Below are positions 34,646-48,922 of a stretch of 64,000 nucleotides of DNA, in pieces. Origin of the DNA: Anastatus disparis (taxonomy: Eukaryota > Arthropoda > Insecta > Hymenoptera > Eupelmidae). The DNA is taken from positions 10,669,501-10,733,500 of the forward strand of contig JAFFSR010000347.1 in the NCBI GenBank assembly GCA_017163975.1, given 5' to 3'. The notes below the pieces were generated by a model. The model saw only the letters and a list, made by a program, of their open reading frames with translations, did not search any database and was not told the origin of the DNA. A program made the translations under genes and the position numbers. Positions within the stretch are counted from its first letter, which is position 1; every line of letters starts with the position of its first letter.

Positions 34646-35451
34646 CACTGAGAAAAATATATAATTAAAAATTACTATATTTTTCACTAATGGAGAGACA
34701 AACTCGACATATACAGGAAATTTAACATACTTTTATTAAAATTTATTATACTTCTACGAGTTTATGATATACGCGCTCACAAAAATTGCTATTCAGTATC
34801 GTAAAAATTATGAATACAGAGAATGACACAACGAGACTGCTGTTGCCGCGCTTAATCACTAGGTGGCGACTCATTTTTTCAATCTGCGAGCGGTAAGAGA
34901 AGTACTTGGTTGGTATATAAGAGAATTTGAAACAGAGGCTTTTAAATATTATATTCGTGATAATACGCGTTAGGTAGAATATGCGTTAGGTGTAGCGTGT
35001 GAGTGCGATTAACTTGTTATAATGTGTGTAATTTAGGATAAATGTAGTATATACAACTTCGAAAAGAGCGTTTCATAATTTGCGAAAAGTGTCTTTCTAA
35101 CAATAACACATAAACAAAATAATTCTTCCTCAACTGAATTTGAAAACACAAGCGGAATTCTCAGAACGTCAACGAACATCGGAAAATAATATTTTTAGAA
35201 TTTAAGAAAAAATTCATATCCATAATATTTAATACATGATATTTATAAAATCTAATATGCAGTATAGTAAAATTTGCTAAAAGATGTAGAAAAATTTGAT
35301 ATATAGTATAGTAAAATTTGATGCTTTGAAATTGTACTATATACATATACTAAAGTTTAATACATATCGAGTTTGTCTCTCCGATGTTATTCAGTATAGT
35401 AATTTTTTCATTAAGTTTGTGCTTATATTTAATCATACATTTCTCTCCGTG
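34646..35451. mobile_element. Foldback with CACTGAGAAAAATA termini (copy 1)
   Basis: The left end is CACTGAGAAAAATATATAA and the right end, in reverse complement, CACGGAGAGAAATGTATGA; TA lies on both sides. The second copy at 48581-49666 is in inverse orientation and carries an extra insertion. The core has a CTCF-like motif and a TATA-like box. No ORF. Confidence 0.85.
34857..34921 (+). promoter_or_regulatory. CTCF-like motif followed by TATA-like box
   Basis: CACTAGGTGGCGAC (34857-34870) then TATATAAG (34914-34921) on the same strand, in the centre of the foldback. Confidence 0.4.
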
Positions 35452-35871
35452 TAAATATTACATAAATCTTCCAGAAATATTCCATGAAAGATGTCAGAAA
35501 GGTTCCATAAACATTTCACTGGAAGATTTCGAGAAAACTTTCAAAACGTACAGCGGAATATTACATAAATCTTATAGAAATTTTTCACAAAATATTCCAC
35601 AGAAAGATATAAGTAATCTCCAAGTGAAATATTTCATGAAAAATTTCAGAAAAATTCTATAAACATTTCACTGGAAGATTTCGAGAAAACTTTTAAATCG
35701 TACAGCGGAATATTACATAAATCTTCCATAAATATTCCACGAAATATTTCACGAAAAGATTACAGTAATCTTCCGGGGGAAAATTTCATGAAAGATTCCA
35801 GAAAGATACCATAAACATTTCTCTGAAAGATTCCGATAAACTTTAAAATGAAACAGCGGAATATTACATAC

Positions 35872-37333
<1,462 letters not shown>

Positions 37334-37381
37334 ATACATCTTCTGGAAATATTCCACGAAATATTCCACAAAAAGATTTAA

Positions 37382-37810
37382 GAGGCGGTCGGAACCAAAT
37401 CGGTGACTTGCGGTATATATCAAGTCAGCATTTTTCGCTTTACGATAATATTTTGTATATTTTTATGGCTTAAACCATTTCAAATTATTCTTTATATACA
37501 TGACTAGAGGAAATGACTATATTTTTACCATATGAATAAGTAAATAAATTATTATAAGCATTTATTACAAATATCAAACTGACTTGACATATACCGCATG
37601 CAAAAAACTGTCGTGTCGATTGTTAGGTGGCATTTTTCGCTTTATAACAATATTTTGTATATTTTTGTGACTTTAACTATTTTAAATTATTCTTTATATA
37701 CATGACTAGAGGAAATGACTATATTTTTATCATATTAATAAATGAATAAATTATTATAAGCATTTATTACAAGCACCGAACTAAGTCACCGATTTAGTTC
37801 CGACTGCCTC
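37382..37810. mobile_element. TTAA MITE with GAGGCGGTCGGAACC termini
   Basis: 429 bp between TTAA at 37378-37381 and 37811-37814. Left GAGGCGGTCGGAACCAAATC, right (reverse complement) GAGGCAGTCGGAACTAAATC. Arms contain direct and inverted copies of GCATTTTTCGCTTTA and ATACATGACTAGAGG. Shares its end sequence with 51762-52280. Confidence 0.88.
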
Positions 37811-39090
37811 TTAAGTAATCTTCCAGTGAAATGTTCCATGAAAGATTTCAGAAAGATTCCATAAACGTTTCATTGGAAGATTTCGAAAAACTTTTAAATC
37901 GTACAGCGGAATATTACATTATCTTTCAAGAAATATTCCACGAAATATTTTACGAAAAGATTACAGTAATCTCCCGGTGAAATATTTCATGAAAGATTTC
38001 GGGAAAATTTCATAGATATTTCGCTTAAAAATTCCGATAAACTTTAAAATAAAACAGTGGAATATTACATACATCTTCCAGAAATATTCCACGAAATATT
38101 CCACAGAAAGATTTAAGTAATCTTTGAGTGGAATATTTCATGAAAGATTTCAGAAAGATTCTATAAACATTTACATTAGAATCTTCCAACAATATTCCAT
38201 GGAATATTCCAATGTAGGAAGAATTAAGGACATACGAATATTACAGTAATATTCCATGGAAGATTCCTAAAATATTTCAAATCTTCCGTACCAATATTTC
38301 AGGAAGCTTCCATAAATATTCCATCCTGTGTGGGAAATAAATATTTAGTTTGTTCGACAACATTTTGTGCTTTGATTGAATAAAGTATCTTTTTAATTTA
38401 AATTAATATTTGTTTGTTTTAAAAAGTGGTATTTGCAATTTAATAAAATATTTGGGATGTTAAAATAAATATTTAATTAATTTAAACAAACATCAAGGTC
38501 AATTGATAAATTATTTATTAAATTTAAATAAATATTTGCTTTTTTTACACTGAAAAAAAAATTTATTTGATTCAAATAAATATATTTATTTAATTTCTAT
38601 TTATTTGAATTGAATGATTGTTTATTTGATTCAAATAAATTTTTGGCAAATAAAATAAATTATTCAGTCAAAATAAGAAAACCATTTATTCAGATTCTCA
38701 TTTATTTATTTCAATTAATATTTATTTGATCTAAATGTCATGTCAACAAAACCATTTATTTAAAGCAATAAATTCATTTTTTTAAAATGATAATTTATTT
38801 GTTAATAAATATTTAGTTAAATTGAAAAACTTATTGATTCGAATCAAAAAAGTTATTATTTAAGTTAATTAAATTAATTGTGAATAATAAAATTGTTAGG
38901 ATCAAAAAAATATTTATTCAAAATGAAAAAATATTTTAGTAATATTAACAAAATATTTTTATATTTTGAGTAAATGATTTATTTAATTAAACTTTGCCAA
39001 ATTCTTTTAGTTTAATAAATTAAATTTAAACCAATTCAATAATTGTTTAATTCAACTAAATCGATTTAATAGTGACTGCAAAACAGCTAA

Positions 39091-39475
39091 AGAGTAGGCC
39101 GGATTTGCTGTCCTTGTCTAATTGACATTTTTGTTATTTACTCAAGTATTAATCGGTGTATCTGCAAATTGAAGGTTAAGCGCAATAGATATTATTATTA
39201 CAAATATTTATGCACAAGAAAAAAAAAATCTATCGCTTTGTTTTTGAGAAAAGTAAGGAACGCGAAAATATTATAAACATAATCTTTTACTTCGGCGTTC
39301 CTTACTTTTCTCAAAAACAAATCGGTAGATTTTTTTTTCTTGTGCATAGATATTCATAATAATAATATCTATTGCGATCAACCTTTATTTTGAAGATACA
39401 CCGATTAATACTTGAGTAAATAACAAACAACTCAATTGTTACTCGGTCGGAATCAGGTTCTACTCCAGCCTGCTG
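39091..39475. mobile_element. Foldback element copy 2 (uninterrupted)
   Basis: The intact counterpart of 1173-12408: AGAGTAGGCCGGATTTGCTG at the left; in reverse complement CAGCAGGCTGGAGTAGAACC at the right. The central hairpin has AGTAAGGAACGC arms. It shows the empty TTAA used by the MITE at 1261 and the CGAT site corresponding to the CGCT duplicated by gypsy copy 1. Confidence 0.88.
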
Positions 39476-40072
39476 TTTATTTAAATCAAATAAATCTGTT
39501 ATTTGATTAGATCGAAGAATTTTGTTGAATCAAAGAAATTACACCGAAAAAAATTTATTTAATTCAAATAAATGTTTAGTAAATCAAATAAACCATTTGA
39601 AAATAAGATTATTTACTCAAATTCTTATTTTTTCAATTCAAATAACTTTTATTTAATCGAAATAATAATTTTGTTGTGTCAACAAAATCATTTATTTAAA
39701 ACAAATTCTTAAAAAAAATAATTTATTATTAAATGTTAATAAATATCGAGTCGATTGTGATTAATTATTTAGTTTTTTATATTGATTGATCCTACCGAGA
39801 AATTTTTATTTTTTCATAATAATAATTTAATGTTATTTTTAAATCAGTTGTTTTTTAATAATAAACGATATTAAAACACAGATTAAAATTATTCTAATTA
39901 ATAAAAAATTTAATCTACTATTTTTAGATTAATTAAAAAAAAAAATTGTCCGTGTTGGAATCAAACCTGGGACCTTTCGGATTGATGGCTTCAAAAAAAA
40001 AATTATTCAATCAAAATAAATCATTTATTTAAATTGACGAATTCTAAAGAGTTTGATAGTTTAATAATGTAA

Positions 40073-40149
40073 CCGCTTGGTGGTGTCGTTAATTTTTCTC
40101 TTTTCTGAATCTCGCAAGTGCTTGGAGGTCTTCCAGGTTGATATATAAG
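40073..40149 (+). promoter_or_regulatory. CTCF-like motif followed by TATA-like box
   Basis: CCGCTTGGTGGTGTC (40073-40087) then TATATAAG (40142-40149) on the same strand, in a non-repetitive island inside the AT-rich block. The motif is one base away from GGTGGCG. Confidence 0.35.
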
Positions 40150-40262
40150 GAAACTAGAATGCGAAGATAATTAAATTGTAAAGCGAGCGATATCTATGTC
40201 AGATTATTCGATGTTTGCGATAGTAGTGAAAAGCGTATTAATGTCAAAATCTTAATATAATG

Positions 40263-40264
<2 letters not shown>

Positions 40265-40317
<53 letters not shown>
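40265..40317. repeat. Microsatellite (TA)n
   Basis: About 26 TA dinucleotides in a row. Confidence 0.97.
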
Positions 40318-40320
<3 letters not shown>

Positions 40321-41025
40321 CATAAATAACATAAGAGCAAATAAATTTCACAGTATACATCTATTTTAGAAAGTTGGTCATCATCATCATGGTGGTAAAC
40401 AGTAATGTGGATTACTGTAATTAAATTCTGTATAAATATTGATAAAATTATTTGTTTGAATCAATAAGCAAATTGGCTAAATATTTTTTTTATTTTAAAG
40501 GAATATTTTATTGATGTGACCAAATAATTTATTTAAATCAACCAAATATTTTTTTTATTTAAACAAATATTTATTTCAATTGAATGAATATTTATTTGCT
40601 TCAGATAAATACTTTATTAATAAAACTAAACAATTTATTTATTATAAACAAATACATATATCTCCATCTGTAAGTAGTTAAACACGTTTTATTTTTCGCT
40701 CTTCTTATTTTTGTTCTGGTACTGCATTTTTGTGCCCTAGGGCGTTTTTCTTACAGACTCTTGCACGCTCAATTTGCAAGGAACCGTCTCAGCTATAAAT
40801 CATCAGTTTTTTCAGCGGTCCTTGCATTTTATCTTGTATTTTACATCAGGGTGCTGTTCCTTGGAGGTTAGAATTATCGCAGTTTTGAGGTTAGTTTGGA
40901 GGCAATTTTGCATCTGCAGGCAGAGATCCTGGTGGCTAATTTTTTCGACCGATAAAATAGAAGTCTACCTTACCCTATAAGGAGGTCAGTTGTAGTTACT
41001 GTAGTGTACACTAGAGGTCGGAGTA

Positions 41026-42764
41026 ATGGACAGTTGTGCGATTTGCAAGCTATCCACCAATGATAAATGGGGCATGGCAAAGCTCCATTTGTGTTTCACG
41101 TGCCGGCAGCGTTGTCATGCGAAATGCATGACTCGTTCAAAAATGGAAAATGGCACAAAGTATGAATGTAAAAGGTGCTTTGAAAAAATAAAAAATAATT
41201 CAACATCATCAGCCAGTGGTAGCATCAAGGTCAATGGAGTTTCGCAGATCGCACGCAAAGCTGTTTCCAATCAGCCCATCAGTGCCTCAACACCTTCACG
41301 AACTGACTCGAAAGTGACACCTGTCAACACCGCTCAGAAGCAGCCTGAAAGAGTGAAAACTACTTTGTCATCGCAAACTTCAACCATCAACAACAACAGC
41401 GGTGCCACGGCGGATGGAGGGAGAAGTAGTTTAAGTATACATTTACCTGATAACCTACCCCGAATAATAATAATAGTAATAATCTTAAGAAAAATAATTT
41501 TGATGTGGTCCGAGGTGACTTAGATTCTTCCTCATTGCAGGCAGCTGTATCTGCTCTAGAGGGCGCACTATCTGGCAGGCTTGATAAATTATTTAATTCT
41601 TTTGATCGACTTTTAACTTTTGAAGGCCAAGTCCAAAATTTTGACAAGGGCCTGCGGGATATTGTGTCCAAAATTGAAAAACAAAATGTATTTATTAAAA
41701 ATTTAGAAACTGGGCAGATGCAGCTGTTAGAGGAAAATCGCAAACTTAAGGAAATAATAGTCACTTCGGAAAGGAATTTCCTGTCTGCTCTAAACAATAA
41801 AACTGAAACGTATAATAAAATCATAAGTAATAAGTTTGATAACATTAAAACTTTTCTTAACAACGAGTTTCACGGAGTGGACAGGGGTTTCTTTAACCTT
41901 ACAACCGGGGTAGCTGGCGTAGCGCAGGCCGTTGCGGATCTCACGGGAATAAATGAGCATACATTACACGCATCTGAATCTGTGGAAATAACACAAACAC
42001 CACATACACATAATATAATTAGTGAGGAGGCACCTCGTCAAGTTGAGACGGAGTGTGGTTCTGGGAGTGGTACATTGGTGATCTCTGGCGGATTTGACTG
42101 CTCAGCAGTCAATGTTGGGCCGGATGATTACGCCTGTGCCGTTCTTGGTACCATTCTCCCGACAATCAAGCGTACGAATATAATTTCTGTTAAGAAAATT
42201 GCTAAACATGACAATGTAAACGAGGTGCCTACAGAGCGTGAGATCAGTGACGGCCCGAGGGGTTCATTCTCATTGCTGGTTAGACTTTCTGGGGAGGACC
42301 TGGTGCAAAAGGTGATTGAAGCTAAACGACAATTCACTGGTTATTCGACGGCGGATCTTAATCCCTCCCTCCTTAGCAGTCTTTCTTCCATCAAACACCA
42401 CAGTTTGATATTTATTAATGAATTTTTGCCTAGAGAGAAATATGCTAATTTTAAAAAATTGAAAAAGTATGCCAAAGAAAAAGGCTTTAAATTTGTTTGG
42501 CACAGACATGGCAGATTTCTGGTGAGGAGGGAGAGAGGGGAGAGAGCACACAACTTTTTTAATGAAAATGACTTAGATAATTTATTGATAGATAGCAAGA
42601 AACTAGATCACGGTGTAAATGCAAATAAAGACAATTCTGAAATTCTATCGAATATTAAGTGCAATAATAATAAATGTGATACTAATACTACTAAAGCCTC
42701 TGATCATCAACGAAATATAATGGCGAATAATGGAGTAACGTCAAGTGTGGCCTCTCCCCAATGA
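41026..42764 (+). pseudogene. LINE ORF1 (PHD finger, coiled coil, FP-C-like domain), one frameshift
   Basis: The first frame (41026-41523) opens with a C4HC3 PHD-type finger: C4, C7, C23, C26, H31, C34, C48, C51. A Ser/Thr-rich linker follows. The frame then shifts by -1 within an AAT-repeat tract (about 41460-41500) and continues to 42764. That part begins with a likely coiled coil (LEGALSGRLDKLFNSFDRLL...) and ends with a region like the baculovirus FP protein C-terminal domain often found in insect LINE ORF1 proteins (KKYAKEKGFKFVWHRHGRFL). These proteins bind RNA in the LINE ribonucleoprotein. The shift may be slippage in the AAT tract or a genuine frameshifting site. Confidence 0.82.
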
Positions 42765-45630
42765 CTGCGCCTGGCCTCCTCGGGGGGTCGTACAGGGAGG
42801 AGGGGTGAACTGCGAGCATGCTTTCTGAATGTGACCTCTTTGAGGGCTCACATTGGGCAGGTACGTGAATTTCTGAGTGATGGTCCCTCTTGCGACATAT
42901 TTGGAGTGGCTGAGACCTGGCTGGATCCATCTGTTTCGGATGACGTCATTCGGGTCAAGGGGTATAAAGTATTCAGACAGGACAGAAACTTGCGTGGTGG
43001 AGGAGTTGCCTTGTATATTAAAGATAATTTAAAGTGCACTATTTTGGCTACTTCGGATACTCAAACTAATCATAGTGAAGGTAAACCGGAGGTACCTGAA
43101 TATATTTTTTGTTCCGTGCAATTGGGCAGCTCCGAAGCTGTGCTAGTTTCTGTTATTTATCGACCTCCTGCAATTTCCTTTTTTAGAAATACTGATTTTT
43201 TAGATAACTTAAGAAATTTTGCCTCTGAATACTCTCATAAAATCATAATGGGAGACCTGAATGCCGATCTCCTGCGTGAGAGTAGTGATGCCAAATTTAT
43301 TAATAAATTATCGGCTGAGCTTTCGTTACAGTTGGTTCAGCACGGTGCCACGCATCATACTCCGACGTCTCACACGTGGATTGACCTGATTCTTGTGGAC
43401 GATAATGACACAGTACTTGACGCACGCAACTTACCGGCGAATTTTCACAGTCGGCACAATTTAATTGATGTATGCATTTCTTGTAATTTTATGAAGATAG
43501 ATGAAAAGATAATTAAGTATAGGAATTATAAAGATATCTGTCCAAACTTATTGGTGCAGAGTTTGGCCGGCTGTGATTGGACGCCATTTACAGTTGGTAC
43601 AGTTGACCCGGAATCTGCGCTTGGCTGCCTCTGCGACAACCTTACGGCAGCAATACAAAATCTGGCACCACTAAAATCACTTAAAATTGGTAAAGATAAA
43701 TTTCCTTGGATAGATAAAGAGTTGTCGCAGATGCGGCACAAGAGAGATGCCACGTATCGTAGGTTTAAACGGACAAAGGAGGAGCGTTATCTCTCCGAAT
43801 TCTTGAAACTGCGTAAAACTATAGACGAACAGACAGAACATGCTAAGACAAATTATTATCATAATAGACTGTTTGATGCTCTTGCTAGAGGTAATGTCTG
43901 GAAGGAGTTAAAAGACCTGGGACTCCTCTCCGGACCTTAAGGGGACTTGAATGGATTCACTCCTGATGAGCTTAATGCACATTTTGCGGGAGTGTCAGTC
44001 TCGCCACACGATGATACTGCGGAACGTAAGAAGATTCTTTCGGAGTGTAGTGAAAGTGGCTTTGCCTTCAAGCCAATTAATATTAATGATGTAATTCTTG
44101 CGATTTCGCATTTTTCATCACAGGCTTGTGGCGAGGATGGCATTCCGCAGAGTGTGATACTTAAAGCACTACCGTTTATTGGAGAGCATCTTGTGACTCT
44201 TTTCAATTCCTCTTTTGCGCGGGGGATCTTCCCTTGCCTTTGGAAGCGTGCACGCATTGTGCCTTTAAAGAAGTGTCCTGCACCTAAGATGCCTAAAGAT
44301 TTTAGGCCAATAGCAATATTATGTTTTTCTTTCAAAGGTTCTGGAGAAGATTGCCCATGACCAACTGCAAGAGTACATTACGACACACAAAATACTTGAC
44401 TCTTTGCAGACTGGCTTCAGAAAGCACCATTCTACGCAGACCGCCATACTTAAACTTACAGACGACATAAGATCAGGTCTTGACAAGAAACTTGCCACGT
44501 TACTACTTCTATTTGACTTTAGTAAGGCTTTCGACACGATCTACCCCTCCAAATTGCTTGCGAGGCTTAGATCGATGGGGCTTTCCAGGGCTGCACTTGA
44601 ATGGATTAGCTCCTATTTATCAGGTAGGAAACAAATGGTTTCTACACACTTAAAAGAGGATTCAGATTGGCTAACAACCAATCTAGGAGTTCCACAGGGT
44701 TCAATGCTGGGGCCTCTGTTGTTTTGCCTTTACATTAATAACATACGTGACACACTCGACCTCTGTTTCGTCGAGCACATATTATATGCTGATGACCTCC
44801 AAATCTATACTCAGGTCCCTCATGAACATGTGAATGAAGGTATTCGTATTTTGCGGAGGGCGGCCAGGGCAGTGTCGGGGTGGGCTGTCGATGCTTCTCT
44901 CACATTAAATGCAAGCAAAACTAAAGCAATCGTTTTTGGCAGTAGTCGATTTATTAATGACTTCTATACTGGTGAGTCAAGAACGATTGAGCTTGAGGGT
45001 GGTGTCGACATATCTTTCTCTGATACCGTTGTGAGCCTTGGTGTTGTGCTTGACGCTAGGTTGTCATGGGAGCCGCACATTAATATGGTGACTAAAAAAT
45101 TTAATAGGGTAATGTATAGTTTGCGGTTTTTCCGTCGGTACACCACTGAGGCCCTGCGTAAACAACTCGCAGCCGCCTTGTTGTTTCCGCACCTCGACTA
45201 CTGCTCAGTAGTTTTGCTCGATGCTTCGCAGGGGTTGAGAAGACGTTTACAAAGACTACAAAATTCATGTGTGAGATATGTAATGGGTGTGAGAATGGGC
45301 GATTATATCTCTCCTTATAGAGCCACTCTTGGTTGGCTGCGTACTGATTCAAGGAGACAGTATTTTATGGCTGTACTTATGTACAAAATCGTGCGCATGA
45401 ATACTCCAGAGTATCTAGTGAGTCTCTTTACTAGATATGTACCTAGGGTAGCCACTAGGGGAGAGATTAAGGACTTCGCGGTGCCCTTCATGCGTACTGA
45501 GACTGGAAGAAATTCCTTTCAAGTTCAAGGTGCGCATTTTTGGAACTCCCTGCCTGCCGATATAAAAAATCTTCCATCGCTCGGCAGGTTCAAATCGGCT
45601 TTGAGGAGGTACTTACTCGACCTCGAGTGA
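42765..45630 (+). pseudogene. LINE ORF2 (endonuclease-reverse transcriptase), two lesions
   Basis: The frame opens directly after the ORF1 stop, and the recognisable protein starts near RACFLNVTSLRAHIGQ. The APE endonuclease includes VAETWLDPSVSD, MGDLNADLL and HTWIDLILV. A TAA at 43938-43940 interrupts the linker; the same frame resumes and reaches the RT fingers (FRPIAIL), then a one-base shift in the T-rich stretch near 44325-44335 moves it to the frame open to 45630. That part has KAFDTIYPSKL, GVPQGSMLGPLLF, the YADD box at 44785-44796, and a C-terminal region typical of CR1/L2/Jockey elements (HLDYCSVVLLD, RLQRLQNSCVRY). All catalytic motifs persist, so damage is recent. Confidence 0.9.
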
Positions 45631-46187
45631 TCTTAATTTTAAGTATTTTAATTTTATGTTAATTTATTTTGTTTTGTCTGATATATAGATTTAAGGTGTG
45701 AATGTATTTATTAGCGCGAATGATGGTTGAATGAATGCAGAAAGAATGAGTGATTCTGTTTCTTTTTATTAATAGTTATGACATCTTCGGTATCAAGTTT
45801 TTATTCTTTGAATTTTATTATTATATTATTTTTTTATTATTTATTGTTGCATTGTTTTGTCCAATTTTATTTTTATTTGATGTCATGACTATGCTTTATG
45901 CTTTATCTTTTAAATTGTGTTATTTGATTTTAATTTGATTTTAATTTCATGACTGATAGATATTTAAGACTGTTTTCATTGTAATTTATGTTTTCATACT
46001 TTCTGCGTGTATTTAGAGTAGTCTGTGATATCGCTTTTACATAGTGACTTACTGATACAGTATTATATATTAATTTTAATATTTGACTGTGATATCTTAT
46101 CATATTATGTGCAATACTTTATACAGAATTATTATTTATTGCTTGATGTATTACATGCCTTTTTGTACTCTTTTACAAAATAAATTG

Positions 46188-46209
46188 ATATCTATCTATC
46201 TATCTATCT
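46188..46209 (+). repeat. LINE 3' microsatellite tail (ATCT)n
   Basis: About five ATCT units close the LINE just before its target duplication. Tandem short-motif tails are common in CR1- and L2-type elements. Confidence 0.9.
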
Positions 46210-46217
46210 AACAAATA

Positions 46218-47266
46218 ATATCTCAACTCAAATAAATATTTATTTCGATCTATAAAGTTAAATCTATTAAATATTTATTAAATTCAACTAAATATTTGTT
46301 TGTTTTAAAATAATGGGATTTGCAATTGAATGAAATATTTCATTCATTGAAAAAATATTTCATTGATTTAAATAAATTATTAAGTTAAATCTATGAAATA
46401 TTTATTAAATTCAATTAAATATTTGTTTGTTTTAAAAGAATGCGATTGGTAATTTGATGAAATATTTAGTTCGTTGAAAAAATATTTAGTTGATTTGAAT
46501 AAATTATCAAGTTGAATCTATTAAATATTTATTGAATTCAACTAAATATTTGCTTATTTTAAAATAATGGGATTCGCAATTTAACAAAACATGTAGTTCG
46601 TTGAAACAAATATTTAGTTGATTTGAATAAATTATCAAGATAAATTAATTGAATATTTATTTGATTAGAATAAATATTTGTTTATTTTAAAATAATGGGA
46701 TTGGCAATTTGATGGAATATTTAGTTTGTTGAAAAAAATATTTAGTTGATTTGAATAAATTATTAAGTTAAATTAATTAAATATTTATTTGATTAGAATA
46801 AATATTTGTTTATTTCAAAAGAATGGGATTGGCAATTTGATGAAATATTTAGTTAATCGAAACAAACATTAAGTTGATTTAAACAAATTATCAAGTTGAA
46901 TTAATTAAATATTTATTCGATTTAAATAAATATTTGCTTGTTTTGAAAGAATGAGTTTGGCAATTTAATGAAATATTTAGTTGGTTGAAACAAATATTTA
47001 GTTGATTCGAACAAATTATCAAGTTAAATTCACTAAATATTTATTTGAATAAATATTGGTTTGTTTAAAGAGCTTGACAAATTTATTTTAATTAAATATT
47101 TAATTGCTAAAACTAAAAATTTTATTTAAAGAAATCAAATATTTAGTTAACTTAACTAAATATTTTGTTTTGATTCAAATAAATATTTGTTAGGGAGTAT
47201 TAGAACAAACCATTTAATTGAACCAAATAAATTTTTGTTGAAATTACTAAATTTTTTTTTTCAGTG
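46218..47266. repeat. AT-rich repeat block, right part, ~130-bp units
   Basis: The phrase AAATATTTGTTTGTTTTAAA recurs roughly every 130 bp from 46285 onward with variation, together with GATGAAATATTTAGTT. The block ends at CAGTGTAG near 47266. No gene. Confidence 0.75.
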
Positions 47267-47495
47267 TAGTGCGTGAAAGTGATTTTTTCCTTGTATGACG
47301 TTTCGTGCCCTCGCTTCCGTCACACGAGGAAGGAATCACTTTCTCGCACAAGTATCGAACTGTATTTTTTGACAAGTCCTGTAAAAAGTTCAATTTTCGC
47401 ACGTGTCACTTTGTGAATCGTGTGCGAGATTGAGCTTTACGCACGGATTGTTAAAAAGGAATAATTAACATTATATTGTAAATATTTTCAACTTA

Positions 47496-48427
47496 CAAGG
47501 AGAGGTCCTCACCTCCGGAAAACGAATTTTTCTGAAACTGCGGGATATGATTTTTTGATGAAAAAAAATGAATCCATGTTTTTTCTTTTCGTTTAATAGG
47601 CCCCAGAGACCAAGATATATACATTTTCTTTAATTAAAGTGAAAAAAAGCGCTTTCAAGAACTTGAATAACCAAAAAACGCTTACAAAAAATGTATAAAA
47701 AATAAAAGAAAGTAAAAATTAAATACTTTAATTTAAGCCCTAGTGCATTAAAAAAGCTTCTGTGGTTCGGAAGTTATGCTCAATTTAATATTACTACATA
47801 TTTGTTAATATTTTTAACATGTAACACATGATGAATTTTTCACTATATTTCATTAACATATTTTGATCGTCTATAACTTCTGAACCACAGTAGCTTTATT
47901 AAGAGGACGTTGCATCTCTCTATCCTTTTCTAATTAAAAAATGTAGGTTTTTGGAAAAACTAGTGATTATTGATAAAAATTAAGAGTTGTCCGCAACTTG
48001 TACAGTAAAAAGCAATATTTTTTCTGATAGGAACAAATTAATTTTGATGCTTTGTTTTCAAGAAAAGTTTGACATACTTAAAAAATCATATTCTCTAGCC
48101 TAAGTAATGATTTTTTAAGTATGTCAAACATTTCTTGAAAACAAAGCATCAAAATTGATTTGTCCTCATCAGAAAAAATATTGCTTTTTAAAGTTGCGGA
48201 CAACTCTTAATTTTTATCAATAATCACAAGTTTTTCCAAAAACCTACATTTTTTAAGTGAAGAAGGATGAAAAGATACAGCGTCCACTTATGCACTAAAG
48301 CTTGAATTAAAGTATTTGATTTTAACTTTCTTTTATTTTTCATACATTTTTCTATGAAATTTTTAGTTTTTTGTCAATTTAAGTTCTTGCAAGCGCTTCT
48401 TTTCCCGGAGGTGGGGACCTCTCCTTG
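47496..48427. mobile_element. Foldback with CAAGGAGAGGTC termini
   Basis: CAAGGAGAGGTCCTCACCTCCGG at the left (partly: CAAGGAGAGGTC) mirrors GACCTCTCCTTG at the right. Arms share AAAGAAAGTAAAA and GCACTAAAGCTT-like blocks. A TTAA MITE sits in the right arm at 47903-48287. No ORF. Confidence 0.8.
47903..48287. mobile_element. TTAA MITE with GAGGACGTTGCATC termini
   Basis: 385 bp, TTAA at 47899-47902 and a degenerate TTAT at 48288-48291. The inner TATCCTTTTCTAAT matches the TGTCCTTTTCTAAT of the 381-bp MITEs, so it is a diverged member of the same group. A central hairpin is formed by TTTTTTAAGTATGTCAAAC and its mirror. Confidence 0.82.
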
Positions 48428-48922
48428 CTAGTAGCTAAAATATTTATTTTATTAGAAAACCTATTTTCTAAAAACTGTTTTTTTTTTTTTTTTTGAAGAA
48501 GAAGAAATAAAATTTATTTTCAAAGTTCTTTAATAAAATTAGTAATTCCGCAAATATCTTGAAAATTTTTTTTATGACCACACGGAGAGAAATGTATGAT
48601 TAAATATTAGCACAAACTTAATGAAAAATTACTATACTGAATAACATCGGAGAGACAAACTCGATATGTGTTAAATTTTAGTATATGTATATAGTAAAAT
48701 TTCAAAGCATCAAATTTTACTATACTATATATCAAATTTTTCTATACCTTTTAGCTAATTTTACTACACTGCATATTAGATTTTATGTATATCATGTATT
48801 AAATATTATGGATATAAATTTTTTTTTAAATTCTAAAAATATTATTTTCCAATGCTCGTTGACGTTCTGAGAATTTTACTTGTGTTTTCAAATTCAGTTG
48901 AGGAAGAATTATTTTGTTTGTG

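Larger units (their letters stand above)
38335..40646. repeat. AT-rich TTTATTTGAATT repeat block, left part
   Basis: Irregular repeats of AAATAAATATTTATTTGA-type sequence. ACACTGAAAAAAAAATTTATT at 38546 and a mirrored TTTTTTTTTTCAGTGTAG at 47257-47267 look like the two ends of one large foldback or array element now split by the LINE. It holds the foldback at 39091-39475, a unique promoter-like core near 40070-40150 and a TA microsatellite. Confidence 0.65.
40655..46209 (+). mobile_element. Non-LTR retrotransposon (CR1/L2/Jockey-like LINE), recently inactivated
   Basis: 5.56 kb flanked by the direct repeat AACAAATA (40647-40654 and 46210-46217), so it is probably full length. It ends in a short ATCT microsatellite tail instead of poly(A). 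ORF1 has a PHD-type finger and ORF2 an APE-type endonuclease and reverse transcriptase. ORF1 has one frameshift; ORF2 has one in-frame stop and one frameshift; otherwise both are well preserved. Superfamily placement is from motif style only. Confidence 0.92.
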
